NCBI RefSeq assembly: GCF_036250735.1 | Contig: NZ_CP109430.1 | Location: forward strand, 7,192,001 to 7,256,000 | Direction: 5' to 3' | DNA from: Streptosporangium sp. NBC_01495 | GTDB taxonomy: Bacteria; Actinomycetota; Actinomycetes; Streptosporangiales; Streptosporangiaceae | DNA length: 64,000 bases | Part shown: positions 53,161 through 60,597 of the stretch, piece by piece | How positions within the stretch are numbered: the first letter of the stretch is position 1 | Layout: the number at the start of each line of letters is the position of its first letter | The notes under the pieces: generated by a model | What the model saw: the letters and a program-made list of their open reading frames with translations, nothing else | Told to the model about the DNA's origin: nothing | The model's database searches: none | Position numbers and translations under genes: made by a program

Positions 53161-53600
53161 TCAGTCGCTCCAGGCGGAGATGGCCTGTACGGCCTGCCAG
53201 AGGGGGAGGCGGGGGTCGCACAGCGTGGCGTCGCGCTCCCCCGCCTGGTCGAAGCGGCTCTCATCGGCGCCGCACTCGGTGACGCACTCGGCGCCGCATT
53301 CGGTGACGCACTCGGTGACGCACTCGGTGACGCCGTCCGGGGTGGCCTCCGGGTGGAGCCCGCCCGGCACGCCGCCGGCGCAGGCTACCGGGTTGGCCCC
53401 CCGGACGGCAGGCCGACGCGCGGGATGTCCGCCCGCAGAACCAGGGGCCGCCCGGCGGCGACCTCGGCGACCTTGGCGAGCACGCCGCGCACGTCACCCG
53501 CCCGGACCGGCGCCGGACGACCGGCCAGCCGGCACCTCGGTCACCCGGCGAACCCGCGCGGGATCGTCCCGGACCGGCTGCCGCGGCGCTGGATACCCGC
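53161..53600 (-). pseudogene. phzC: phzC remnant (class II DAHP synthase, 3' part only)
   Basis: In the gap where phzC is expected, the C terminus of a class II DAHP synthase can be read: GGVPGGLHPEATPDG, VTEC, then ATLCDPRLPLWQAV and a stop at 53161. It matches the conserved end of this family (PGG-H-E, VTEC, CDPRL). Upstream, another frame gives VRAGDVRGVLAKVAEVAAGRP, resembling the preceding helix region, so at least one frameshift is present. About 250 codons of the 5' part are missing. The VTEC codons have been multiplied into five 12-bp units. The gene cannot make an active enzyme, so precursors must come from another DAHP synthase. Confidence 0.75.
53272..53331 (-). repeat. Five 12-bp units in the phzC remnant
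   Basis: Four units encode VTEC and one GAEC. All are in frame. The normal protein would have one copy here. Confidence 0.9.
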
Positions 53601-53617
53601 CATCGTCCGGGCTCCGC

Positions 53618-54085
53618 TCAGGTCGGGATGCCCTCGCGTTTGACCTGCGGCACCGGGATGCCGAGCGCGCGCAGTTGCTCGAAGGGGTTCATGAACTCGC
53701 GCTGCCGCTTGATCAGGCCGTCGACGAGCTCGAAGGAGTGAAGGAAGTGATTCTCGTATCGTCCTTCCGGGTAACCGGGGAATCGGATGGCCCCGACCCC
53801 GTCGCACTCCACCCAGAAGAAGTTCGGATCCTGCGTCTCGAAGATCTGGATGTTGGTCCACACCCAGTCGGGAAAGCATTCCAGCGACCAGACCGCGTGC
53901 GCCGCGAGCCGGTCTTTCCCGTTGATGACTATGGGCTTTCCGGTGTCGTTCGTCCAGAGGCCGCCGACGCCGTCGTCGGTGAACAGCAGATGGCGCTTGA
54001 GCCGGTCCTGGCCGGTCGTGTTCATGTATTTCTCGACCGTGGCCCAGTTTTTCTGGCGAAGTTCAGCGTGCTCGTCATTCCACAT
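53618..54085 (-). CDS. phzB: Phenazine biosynthesis protein PhzA/B
   Basis: A 155-residue NTF2-fold protein that catalyses condensation of two aminoketone units into the tricyclic phenazine scaffold. Family segments are NWATVEKYMNTTGQDRLKRHLLFTDDGVGGLW, HAVWSLECFPDWVWTNIQIFETQDPNFFWVECDG and FPGYPEGRYENHFLHSFEL. The ATG at 54085 has AAAGGGA upstream. ATG 54130 would add 15 unconserved residues. Only one copy is present, as in most non-Pseudomonas clusters. Base composition is lower in GC than in phzDEFG. Confidence 0.94.
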   Translation of the reverse strand: MWNDEHAELRQKNWATVEKYMNTTGQDRLKRHLLFTDDGVGGLWTNDTGKPIVINGKDRLAAHAVWSLECFPDWVWTNIQIFETQDPNFFWVECDGVGAIRFPGYPEGRYENHFLHSFELVDGLIKRQREFMNPFEQLRALGIPVPQVKREGIPT

Positions 54086-54167
54086 GACTTTCCCTTTCCC
54101 TGCCGATTGACTGCGGTGTTCGAAATCCATGTTCCGGCCTTATCGGAGATCGGAACCTTGCGGTGGT

Positions 54168-54205
54168 GGCGATCGCCGTGGTCCATGACGACCCACGCGA
54201 TCGCC
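54168..54205 (-). promoter_or_regulatory. Long hairpin between the phzH-like gene and phzA/B
   Basis: GGCGATCGCCGTGG pairs with CCACGCGATCGCC, giving 13 base pairs with one bulged C. It may terminate or attenuate read-through from the amidotransferase gene. Confidence 0.55.
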
Positions 54206-54290
54206 TCCGGTGGTCAACCTGGACGTCGCCTCCGACACCTCAAGCGGCGACCGGTGGGGCGATGTGCCCCCGCTCGGCCGGCCCGATGTG

Positions 54291-56132
54291 TCAGAGCAGC
54301 CGGAGCTGGGGGCGGTAGATGTCCAGCCAGGTGCTCAGATCGAGTACTCGCTCGATACCGTTGCGGACATAGATGGGCATCGTGGCCGAGTCTTGCCGCG
54401 CGACATCGTCCAGCCAGCCGCGGTCGACGAGCTCGAACACCGGGTCGTCGGTCGTGAGGAGTTCCTTGGCCTGCTGCAGCAGGACACCGGTGTAGAGCGG
54501 GTCCCGAGTGGCCGGGTAGGGAGCTTTCACCCGATACAGCACCGACTGGGGCAGCAGGTCGGCACTCGCGGCGCGAAGCAGGCTTTTCTCCCTGCCGTCG
54601 AAGGCCTTCAACGACCACGGGGTGTTGTAGACATACTCCACGAGTCGGTGGTCGCAGAAAGGGACCCGGACCTCCAGCCCGACGGCCATGCTTATCCGGT
54701 CTTTGCGCTCCAGGAGCATTCGCACAAACCGGGTCAGATGCAGGTAGGAGATCACCCGCATCCGCCTCTCGTGGTCGGTCTCACCGTCGGCCCGCTCGAC
54801 CTCGGCAACCGCGCCGGCGTACTGGTCGCGAATGTAGCCGGGCAGGTCGAGGGCGGCGTTGAGCTCGGCGTTGAACCGGTTGGACACCTGGGCTCGCGCG
54901 CCGGTCACGAAAACGGCCATCCACGGAAAGGTGTTCGCGGCCTGTATCTCGGGCTGGTGGAACCAGCTGTACCCGCCGAAGATCTCGTCGGAGGACTCCC
55001 CGGACAGGGCGACCGTGGAGTGCTCACGGATGGCTTTGAACAGCAAGTACAGTGAGGCGTCCATCTCACCGAGGCTGAACGGACTGTCCCGCGCGGTGAT
55101 CACCGCGCGGCGCATCGCCGGATCGGCCAGCTCGGAATGCTTGAGCATGATGTTCTGATGCTGCGAGCCGACGTGCTCGGCCACTTCACGCGCATAGGGG
55201 GCGTCCGGCGTGCCGCGCAGGTGATCGCCGACGAAGTTGTCCGTCTGCCCGACGAAATCCACCGCGAAGCTGCGTACCTGCTCGCCGTGCTCGGCGAGTT
55301 GTGCGGCAGCCAGCGCGGTGGTCACACTGGAGTCCAGCCCACCGGAGAGCAGCGTGCAGCGCGGCACGTCGGCGACCAGTTGACGGCGCACGATGTCCTC
55401 GAGCAACGAGCGCACGGTGTCGACGCTGGTCTGCCGGTCATCGGTGTGCGCACGGGTCCGCAGGGTCCAATAGCGACGTTCACGCAGGCCGGCACGGTCG
55501 ACGATGACCACGCCACCCGGTGCCACCTCGCGCATCCCGCACCACACCGCACTTCCGGGCGGCTGGGTGAAGCTGAACAGCGCACGCAGGCCGTCGAGGT
55601 CGACCGCGCGATCCGCCAGCGGGTTGGCGAGGATCGCCTTCGGCTCGGAACCGAACAGCACCCCGTCAGCGGTACTGGAGTAGTAGAGCGGCTTGATGCC
55701 CATCCGGTCACGGATCATGACGAGCTTGTCGGCCCTGGCATCCCAGACGGCGAAGGCGTACATGCCGTTGAGCCGTTCGGCGACTGCTTCGTCCCACTCC
55801 AGGTAGCCGTGCAGCACCACCTCGGTATCGCTGCGGGTCCGGAACCGGTGGCCACGGCGGACCAGCTCGCTCCGGAGCTCGCCGAAGTTGTAGGTTTCGC
55901 CGCTGTAGGTGATCACCACCTCACCGTCGTCGGTGCGCACCGACATGGGCTGGCTGCCACCTTCGATATCGATGACCGCCAGTCTTCGGTGGCCCAGCCC
56001 CGCATGCCGATCAAGCCAGGTGCCTTCGGCGTCCGGTCCCCGGCAGGCCATGGTCGCCGTCATCGCGTCGAGGTCCGCCTGCTGCCGGGTCAGATCCCGA
56101 TCGAACGAGACCCAGCCAGCGATTCCACACAT
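54291..56132 (-). CDS. phzH: Asparagine-synthetase-like amidotransferase, PhzH-like
   Basis: A 613-residue class B asparagine synthetase homologue. The glutaminase domain starts MCGIAGW with the nucleophile Cys2. The ATP-pyrophosphatase loop SGGLDSS is at 263-269, and MAVGLEVRVPFCDHRLVEYV is conserved. Pseudomonas chlororaphis PhzH has the same architecture and size and converts phenazine-1-carboxylate to the carboxamide. Next to phzA/B this is the best interpretation. A primary-metabolism AsnB is the alternative. GGAAGG lies before the ATG. Codon use is less extreme than in the rest of the window. Confidence 0.85.
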   Translation of the reverse strand: MCGIAGWVSFDRDLTRQQADLDAMTATMACRGPDAEGTWLDRHAGLGHRRLAVIDIEGGSQPMSVRTDDGEVVITYSGETYNFGELRSELVRRGHRFRTRSDTEVVLHGYLEWDEAVAERLNGMYAFAVWDARADKLVMIRDRMGIKPLYYSSTADGVLFGSEPKAILANPLADRAVDLDGLRALFSFTQPPGSAVWCGMREVAPGGVVIVDRAGLRERRYWTLRTRAHTDDRQTSVDTVRSLLEDIVRRQLVADVPRCTLLSGGLDSSVTTALAAAQLAEHGEQVRSFAVDFVGQTDNFVGDHLRGTPDAPYAREVAEHVGSQHQNIMLKHSELADPAMRRAVITARDSPFSLGEMDASLYLLFKAIREHSTVALSGESSDEIFGGYSWFHQPEIQAANTFPWMAVFVTGARAQVSNRFNAELNAALDLPGYIRDQYAGAVAEVERADGETDHERRMRVISYLHLTRFVRMLLERKDRISMAVGLEVRVPFCDHRLVEYVYNTPWSLKAFDGREKSLLRAASADLLPQSVLYRVKAPYPATRDPLYTGVLLQQAKELLTTDDPVFELVDRGWLDDVARQDSATMPIYVRNGIERVLDLSTWLDIYRPQLRLL

Positions 56133-56238
56133 CGTTTTACCTTCCTACGTCTCATGCGCACTGTGCGGGGCACGGGGCAAGGTTGGAGTCGATCAGTGCG
56201 CCAAGAACTCGGGGCCTCTGGGGCTGGGTTCGGTACGC

Positions 56239-56469
56239 TCACGGCGACTTCCCGACCGGCTCGAAGGCCAGGCCGAGATCGACCAATTGACCGGAGTGGA
56301 CACCTTCGACGATGACCTCGATGTCGGTCGTCATTCGGTGGGTCGGCGGGTATCCGATGAGCTCGGTGACCCGGTTCGGCGGCATCGGCACCGTGAGATC
56401 GGCCGTGGACTCCCACAGCATCACCGCGCCCCAGCGGTTGGTCAGCCGATCGGAGGTCCAGAACGTCAA
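56239..56469 (-). pseudogene. Truncated YdhR-like monooxygenase/dimeric barrel gene
   Basis: Seventy-six codons encode the C-terminal part of a small dimeric alpha-beta barrel protein: WGAVMLWE, PMPPNRVTELIGYPPTHR and EVIVEGVH. A stop codon lies directly before the first possible start, a TTG, and the N-terminal strand is missing. It was probably an accessory tailoring or quinone-handling protein. Whether it is still translated from the TTG is uncertain. Confidence 0.5.
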
Positions 56470-56672
56470 CTAAAGTGGCGGGGGTTTCCGTGAAATGCTC
56501 GATTTTGGGTACGGCGGATCAAGCTCCCGTTTGTACAGCCGGCTCGCCGACCGGTCGGCTGAGCACAAAGAAGACGAGACCGCCGAGGTAGTTCGATCAG
56601 TGGTGCGCGGCGGCGCCGTCGTGGGGCGGGTACGGGTTATCCCGGAGGTACGACCACGTACCGTCCGGCTGC

Positions 56673-56852
56673 TCAGTCGATGATTCCGTTCAAGTCCTTG
56701 GCCTTAATCCTCTCGCCCAAGATCTTCAGCAACTCGACAGGGGTCCTGGCGGCGGTCAGCGACCTCCCGCCGGCGTCCACCTGCATCGCGACGTCAGTCG
56801 CCACGGTTACTCGGGCGGCAGTGGGACCGCCGGGGTGGCCAACCACCGACAT
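56673..56852 (-). pseudogene. Possible N-terminal fragment of an NTF2/ketosteroid-isomerase-like gene
   Basis: A 59-codon frame ends ARTPVELLKILGERIKAKDLNGIID and then stops. The sequence resembles the first helix of SnoaL/ketosteroid-isomerase-like proteins. A different frame just after the stop gives QPDGTWSYLRDNPYPPHDG, which looks like its continuation, so a frameshift is possible. The assignment is tentative. Confidence 0.3.
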
Positions 56853-57520
56853 AAGGGCTGTGATGACGACCGATAATTCGCAGGCGATTCATGGCAGCTC
56901 CCTAAACCAGAGGTGACAGCATGGGGAAAATGAGATGTCTTGCGCGATGCCTGCTCCCCGTTTTGCCCCCCGGATCGAAGACGCCTGGACCCCTACCTGT
57001 TTTTTTCCGTCCGGATCGACGTTAAGGACCACATAACACTCTGGAGGTGGCGCCTGTCAACGGTGAAAAGACGGGAGATCCCGAGCCGAGTGCGTGATTC
57101 GAACACCGAATGGAAGCCAGCACTACAGCGCCGGGACCAAGACAATTACGGGCTTCCGGACCTGACAATAAAACAGTAAATTCATGGCATTAAATGGGTG
57201 GTGAGCCACGTTCGAGGAACGACCGCACGCCGTGCGCATGATGAAGCAAGGGAATCCGCCGACGACCTCTCTCTGATTCTCAACACATCCAGGGCGTCAC
57301 TCTTCGTGCAGCAGGGCATCCGCCCGGAAGCGTGGCGCGGATCGAATGGCTCCTGGCCAGGCCCTTCATCCCTTCCTGACGCACCTGCCGGCCCCACCGG
57401 CGCCACCCTCGGCAGCGGCGTGGTGGGCGGTGAGGATCTTGTTCAGCAGATTGTCATCTTCCGGCGCCTGTCCTTGATCGGTACTGTTGGGAAAATCTGT
57501 CGGAAGGTCGGGAGGTCGGA
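56853..57520. other. AT-richer intergenic region upstream of the methyltransferase
   Basis: This 668-bp region has clearly lower GC than the rest of the window, a T7 run at about 57,000 and no supported gene. It probably holds the methyltransferase promoter and degraded sequence. Confidence 0.5.
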
Positions 57521-58540
57521 ATGACGGTCGACGTTCAAACGACTCGGAATGTGATTGAGATGATCACCGGGGGGTGGCGGGCGCAGGCCCTCTACACCGC
57601 GGTCAAACTCGGACTGCCGGACCATATCGAAGCCGGCCGGACCACCTGCGGCGAACTCGCCGAATCGACCGGGGCGAATGAAGAAGGCATTCACCGCCTG
57701 ATGCGACTTCTGGTGGCCATGGGCGTATTTGAGGGCAACGAGCGGGCCGGTTACCGGAATACCGCTATTGGCGCGGCACTGCTCGACGGTCCTCAGTCCC
57801 TACGCGACATGTGCCTGCTCCACGGCGAGGAGTACTACACCGCCTGGAGTCACGCTCACCACGCCATCAGCACGGTCAGCTCGGGTTTTGAAGTGGCCTA
57901 CGGCGAGTCGTTTTACACCTATCTCAGTCAGGACAAGGACATCGCCAAGCGTTTCCAGCGCAACATGAACGCCGGAAACATGTTCTTCGACCAGGTGCCG
58001 GAGATCTTCGACTTCTCCGGCAAGAAGGTCGTGGACGTAGGTGCAGGGGGCGGACACCTGCTCACCGCGATTCTGGGCGCCACACCGGATGCCAGGGGCA
58101 CGCTCTTCGACCGCGAACACATGATGCCCGTGGCGCGTGAGCATCTGGCCGCCACGGTCGGACTGGACCGCGTCGAATTGGTCGGGGGTGACATGTTCAA
58201 ATCCGTCCCGGCGGGTGGGGACGTCTACATTCTCTGCCGGGTGCTGGCGGGCTGGGAAGATGACGCGGTCGTCGAGGTCTTCGAGAACTGCCGGCGTGCG
58301 ATGGAGGACTCTTCGTCGCGACTGCTGGTCATCGATCGTCTTGTCGTGGACGAGGACTCCACCGTGCTGCCCGCTCTGTGGGATCTGCAGCTCCTGATGA
58401 TAACCGGCGGCCGGCACCGCACTCTTGACAGGTTCAAGGAGATGCTGAACCGGGCCGGCCTGGACGTCGAACGGGTCGCCGAGCTGCCCATGGAGACGAC
58501 CGCCATGATCGCGGCGCCACGTCCCTCGGCGCGACCCTAG
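57521..58540 (+). CDS. SAM-dependent methyltransferase, PhzM-like
   Basis: A 339-residue class I methyltransferase with an N-terminal dimerisation/winged-helix domain (residues 1-95) and a Rossmann domain with SAM motif VDVGAGGGHLL (171-181), as in PhzM and other antibiotic methyltransferases. In the O-methyltransferase family the following motif usually reads HDW with a catalytic His. Here it is VLAGWEDD (241-248) with Ala in that place, which fits N-methylation (as by PhzM on the ring nitrogen) better than O-methylation. GGGAGG precedes the ATG. It diverges from the phzH-like gene and is assigned to the phenazine cluster by position. Confidence 0.85.
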   Translation: MTVDVQTTRNVIEMITGGWRAQALYTAVKLGLPDHIEAGRTTCGELAESTGANEEGIHRLMRLLVAMGVFEGNERAGYRNTAIGAALLDGPQSLRDMCLLHGEEYYTAWSHAHHAISTVSSGFEVAYGESFYTYLSQDKDIAKRFQRNMNAGNMFFDQVPEIFDFSGKKVVDVGAGGGHLLTAILGATPDARGTLFDREHMMPVAREHLAATVGLDRVELVGGDMFKSVPAGGDVYILCRVLAGWEDDAVVEVFENCRRAMEDSSSRLLVIDRLVVDEDSTVLPALWDLQLLMITGGRHRTLDRFKEMLNRAGLDVERVAELPMETTAMIAAPRPSARP

Positions 58541-58657
58541 GGTCGTTCTTCTTCGCCGATCCCGCGGCGGACGATCGCGACGCTGCCTGGGGGACAGCTG
58601 CCGCCGCGGGTGAGGTGCTCCAAAGATCCCGGACCGCCGTCTTCCATCGCCTCGCCT

Positions 58658-58705
58658 GTCGTTTCTGAGGCCAGTCGTTTCTGAGGCCAGTCGTTTCTGA
58701 GGCCA
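58658..58705. repeat. Three perfect 16-bp tandem repeats
   Basis: GTCGTTTCTGAGGCCA occurs three times head to tail, 118 bp after the methyltransferase stop and just before the stop of the MazG-like gene. It lies outside coding sequence. Confidence 0.95.
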
Positions 58706-58728
58706 GGGGGCCGACTCGGCCGGCACTC

Positions 58729-59028
58729 TCAACCCAGGTGGAGCCGTTCGAGGAACGCGCCCCGCTCGGTGCGTTTGACCTCCGCGATCTTCTCGATGTC
58801 CCACCACTCGTACCCGTGGACATGGGCGACGGCCCGCAGCACTTCGAGCACGTCGGCGATCTCCTCCGCCACCCCGGCCGCCGAAGCCTCACGCAACTCC
58901 GCCGCCTCCTCGAACAGCTTCTCTAACAACGCCTCGCGATAGTCCGCATCCCCGAGAACGGTCACCACCGGATCCCCGCCACCCGCGCGAATAATCTCCG
59001 GAATCCTGTCCCGCACGAGTTTCCCCAC
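58729..59028 (-). CDS. MazG-like nucleotide pyrophosphohydrolase (phosphoribosyl-ATP pyrophosphatase-like)
   Basis: A 99-residue all-helical protein. KLVRDRIPEII opens it, and EEAAELREA plus EEIADVLEVLRAV supply the acidic metal-binding motif (ExxE…ExxD) typical of the MazG superfamily. It probably hydrolyses nucleotide triphosphates. The GTG at 59028 is chosen because the same GTG and its upstream context recur at the partial copy near 60,391-60,465. It is one of three MazG-like sequences in the right half of the window. Confidence 0.8.
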   Translation of the reverse strand: MGKLVRDRIPEIIRAGGGDPVVTVLGDADYREALLEKLFEEAAELREASAAGVAEEIADVLEVLRAVAHVHGYEWWDIEKIAEVKRTERGAFLERLHLG

Positions 59029-59101
59029 CTCGGACCCACTCCTTCGTATGCGCATCGCCACTGACACCCACCCCATGGTGGGCCGCACCTGGAAGTGTCA
59101 C

Positions 59102-59506
59102 TCATCCGTCCAACGCGGCGATAGCCGATGTGATCAACGCACGAGCATCGGAACCGTATACCGCCAGTTCGGCGAGCGCGGCGAACGCATCGCCGTACAT
59201 GGCGACCTCGCGCGGCTGAGTGATCGTCAAGTGCCCGGACACGAGCTCGACCGTCACCTCCGCGGCGTCGAACATCCAAAATCCCTCAACAGGCCAGATG
59301 TTCGAACGATCAGCGCCAAGCGGGATGATGCCCAGTGAGACCGTGGGAGTCTGCCTACCGTGTTCGATCTTGCTGACCTTGGAGGAGTGCCAGCCGGTCA
59401 GATGACCGAGGGCACGGCCCGACAGGCCGGCATCGAGACGGATACCTCGCAGCTTCACACCGAGGGCTTCGAGCGCCTTGTGAGCGCTGGAGGACGAGGA
59501 ACGCAT
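59102..59506 (-). CDS. Internally deleted XRE-family regulator (HTH joined to DUF5753 end)
   Basis: A 134-residue protein. Residues 17-54 are an XRE helix-turn-helix (LRGIRLDAGLSGRALGHLTG, then SKVSKIEHGRQTPT). It is joined at once to the last 80 residues of a DUF5753 domain (PVEGFWMFDAAEVTVELVSG, then AFAALAELA). Relatives are normally about 270-290 residues, so roughly 140 residues are missing while the frame is kept. It might act as a DNA-binding protein with no sensing domain, or be a pseudogene. The DUF6879 gene lies 13 bp upstream. Confidence 0.8.
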   Translation of the reverse strand: MRSSSSSAHKALEALGVKLRGIRLDAGLSGRALGHLTGWHSSKVSKIEHGRQTPTVSLGIIPLGADRSNIWPVEGFWMFDAAEVTVELVSGHLTITQPREVAMYGDAFAALAELAVYGSDARALITSAIAALDG

Positions 59507-59519
59507 GATCCGTTACTGC

Positions 59520-60038
59520 TCAGGCGGGCCGGTAGTCGCCATGGGGAATGGCCCGCTCCCACACCGCCTCGAACGCCGTGACGCAGAACTTCACGAGATC
59601 CGGGTCGGTGAAGGTCTCCGCCCCCACCTTGTCGCCGTCGCCGCTGAAGTAGCTGACCAGCAACGTCTCCTCATCGAACAACCAGAAGTCGTTACCGGGT
59701 AACGCCAGACCGGTGGCGTTACGCCGGGGCAGCCACCGCACCTGCTCCCCCGCACGCACATTGGGAAAGGTCACGTCGTATTCGTACCGGATGTACTGGC
59801 TGACAGGCTCGGACACGATCCGGGCGCGCCGCATCTCCACACCGCGAGCGGTCGCGTCGACGACGTTCTGCAGCCACGGCCGCCACCAGGAAGTCCGATC
59901 GTCCGGGTCGATCCGGTGGCCGGCCTGCCAGGCATGGTAGTCGGGGTCGTCGAGCATGTAGCCGTCACGCATCTCCAGATGCAGGGCGGAGTACGTGCAC
60001 ACGCGCAGCCACTGCTCAAGCGTCTGCCCGACCGTCAC
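59520..60038 (-). CDS. DUF6879-type protein
   Basis: A 172-residue cytoplasmic protein of the DUF6879 type, commonly found next to XRE/DUF5753 regulators in actinobacteria. Conserved-looking segments are TARGVEMRRARIVSEPVSQYIRYEY and GNDFWLFDEETLL. The function is unknown. Pairs of this kind have been proposed to be toxin-antitoxin-like or developmental regulators. It starts at GTG 60038, overlapping the end of the small upstream gene by 23 bp. Confidence 0.8.
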   Translation of the reverse strand: MTVGQTLEQWLRVCTYSALHLEMRDGYMLDDPDYHAWQAGHRIDPDDRTSWWRPWLQNVVDATARGVEMRRARIVSEPVSQYIRYEYDVTFPNVRAGEQVRWLPRRNATGLALPGNDFWLFDEETLLVSYFSGDGDKVGAETFTDPDLVKFCVTAFEAVWERAIPHGDYRPA

Positions 60039-60243
60039 CGTTCACCTCCGGGAAGAACCGCATCATGCGCTTGGGGAACCGGATCACCGTCTCCCCGTCG
60101 GGAACGGGACCGACACCAAGAGCGGCCGGGTCGGTCACCACATACCCCTGAAGGACATACTCGCTGGTCTCGGTGTCTTCCCAGACCGTCGCGGAGTCAC
60201 CGTTCGGGCTGTCGGGATCTTTGCCGAGAAACCGAAGCGCCAT
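60016..60243 (-). CDS. Small conserved-type protein, partner of the DUF6879 gene
   Basis: A 75-residue protein (ALRFLGKDPDSPNGDS, then VIRFPKRMMRFFPEV). Similar short proteins accompany DUF6879 and XRE genes in actinomycetes. AAGGAG lies six bases before the ATG, and translation is likely coupled to the DUF6879 gene. The function is unknown. Confidence 0.7.
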   Translation of the reverse strand: MALRFLGKDPDSPNGDSATVWEDTETSEYVLQGYVVTDPAALGVGPVPDGETVIRFPKRMMRFFPEVNGDGRADA

Positions 60244-60390
60244 CCTGATCTCCTTCGCTGAGCAGGTCATGAGCCTTGCTTGAGTGTGCGCATGGGCGCT
60301 TCCCGCCTCAACGGTTTTGCTTGAGTTTTCTCGTACGCGGCGGAGACGTCGGCCCAGGGAACCTTGTCGCGAACCGCCCTGCCGAGCAGG

Positions 60391-60465
60391 TGACCGCCAG
60401 CTCCCCGCCATCCTCACGAATGATCTCCGGAATCCTGTCCTGCACGAGCTTCCCCACCTCGGACC
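60391..60465 (-). pseudogene. 5' fragment of a MazG-like gene
   Basis: It encodes VGKLVQDRIPEIIREDGGELAV, clearly related to the start of the intact gene at 59028, including the upstream context GGTCCGAG-GTG. The sequence then diverges and no catalytic part is present. Confidence 0.85.
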
Positions 60466-60561
60466 ACCCCTTCGCGCACGCACGATCTCCTTCGGAAGCC
60501 CCAGAGAACTACCGGGCTCCTCCTCCGTGCGCGCTTCCCTGCACAAGCGGTGAAAATAGCC

Positions 60562-60579
60562 TGTATTTCGGCAAATACA
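60562..60579. promoter_or_regulatory. Perfect palindrome upstream of the HNH endonuclease gene
   Basis: TGTATTT and AAATACA pair perfectly around CGGC, 18 bp before the start codon. It is AT-rich in a GC-rich setting, so it is probably a repressor operator or a 5' hairpin. Confidence 0.65.
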
Positions 60580-60597
60580 CACCAAGGGTGGCGGCGT

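Larger units (their letters stand above)
60244..60597. other. Intergenic region with a MazG-like fragment and a palindrome
   Basis: This 354-bp stretch between divergent genes contains the partial MazG-like copy and the palindrome, both listed separately. I see no other gene in it. Confidence 0.7.

Noticed and set aside
53099..54457. Long plus-strand frame opposite phzA/B
   Set aside because: The opposite strand carries conserved phenazine proteins, and this frame has no domain and unnatural composition.
57085..57115. Sequence resembling a tRNA T-arm (GTTCGAATC on the minus strand)
   Set aside because: The T-stem pairs poorly, and no anticodon arm, D-arm or acceptor stem could be found around it, so neither a tRNA nor an attachment site can be supported.
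56940..57179. 79-codon plus-strand frame before the methyltransferase
   Set aside because: There is no ribosome-binding site, no domain, and composition unlike coding DNA of this window.
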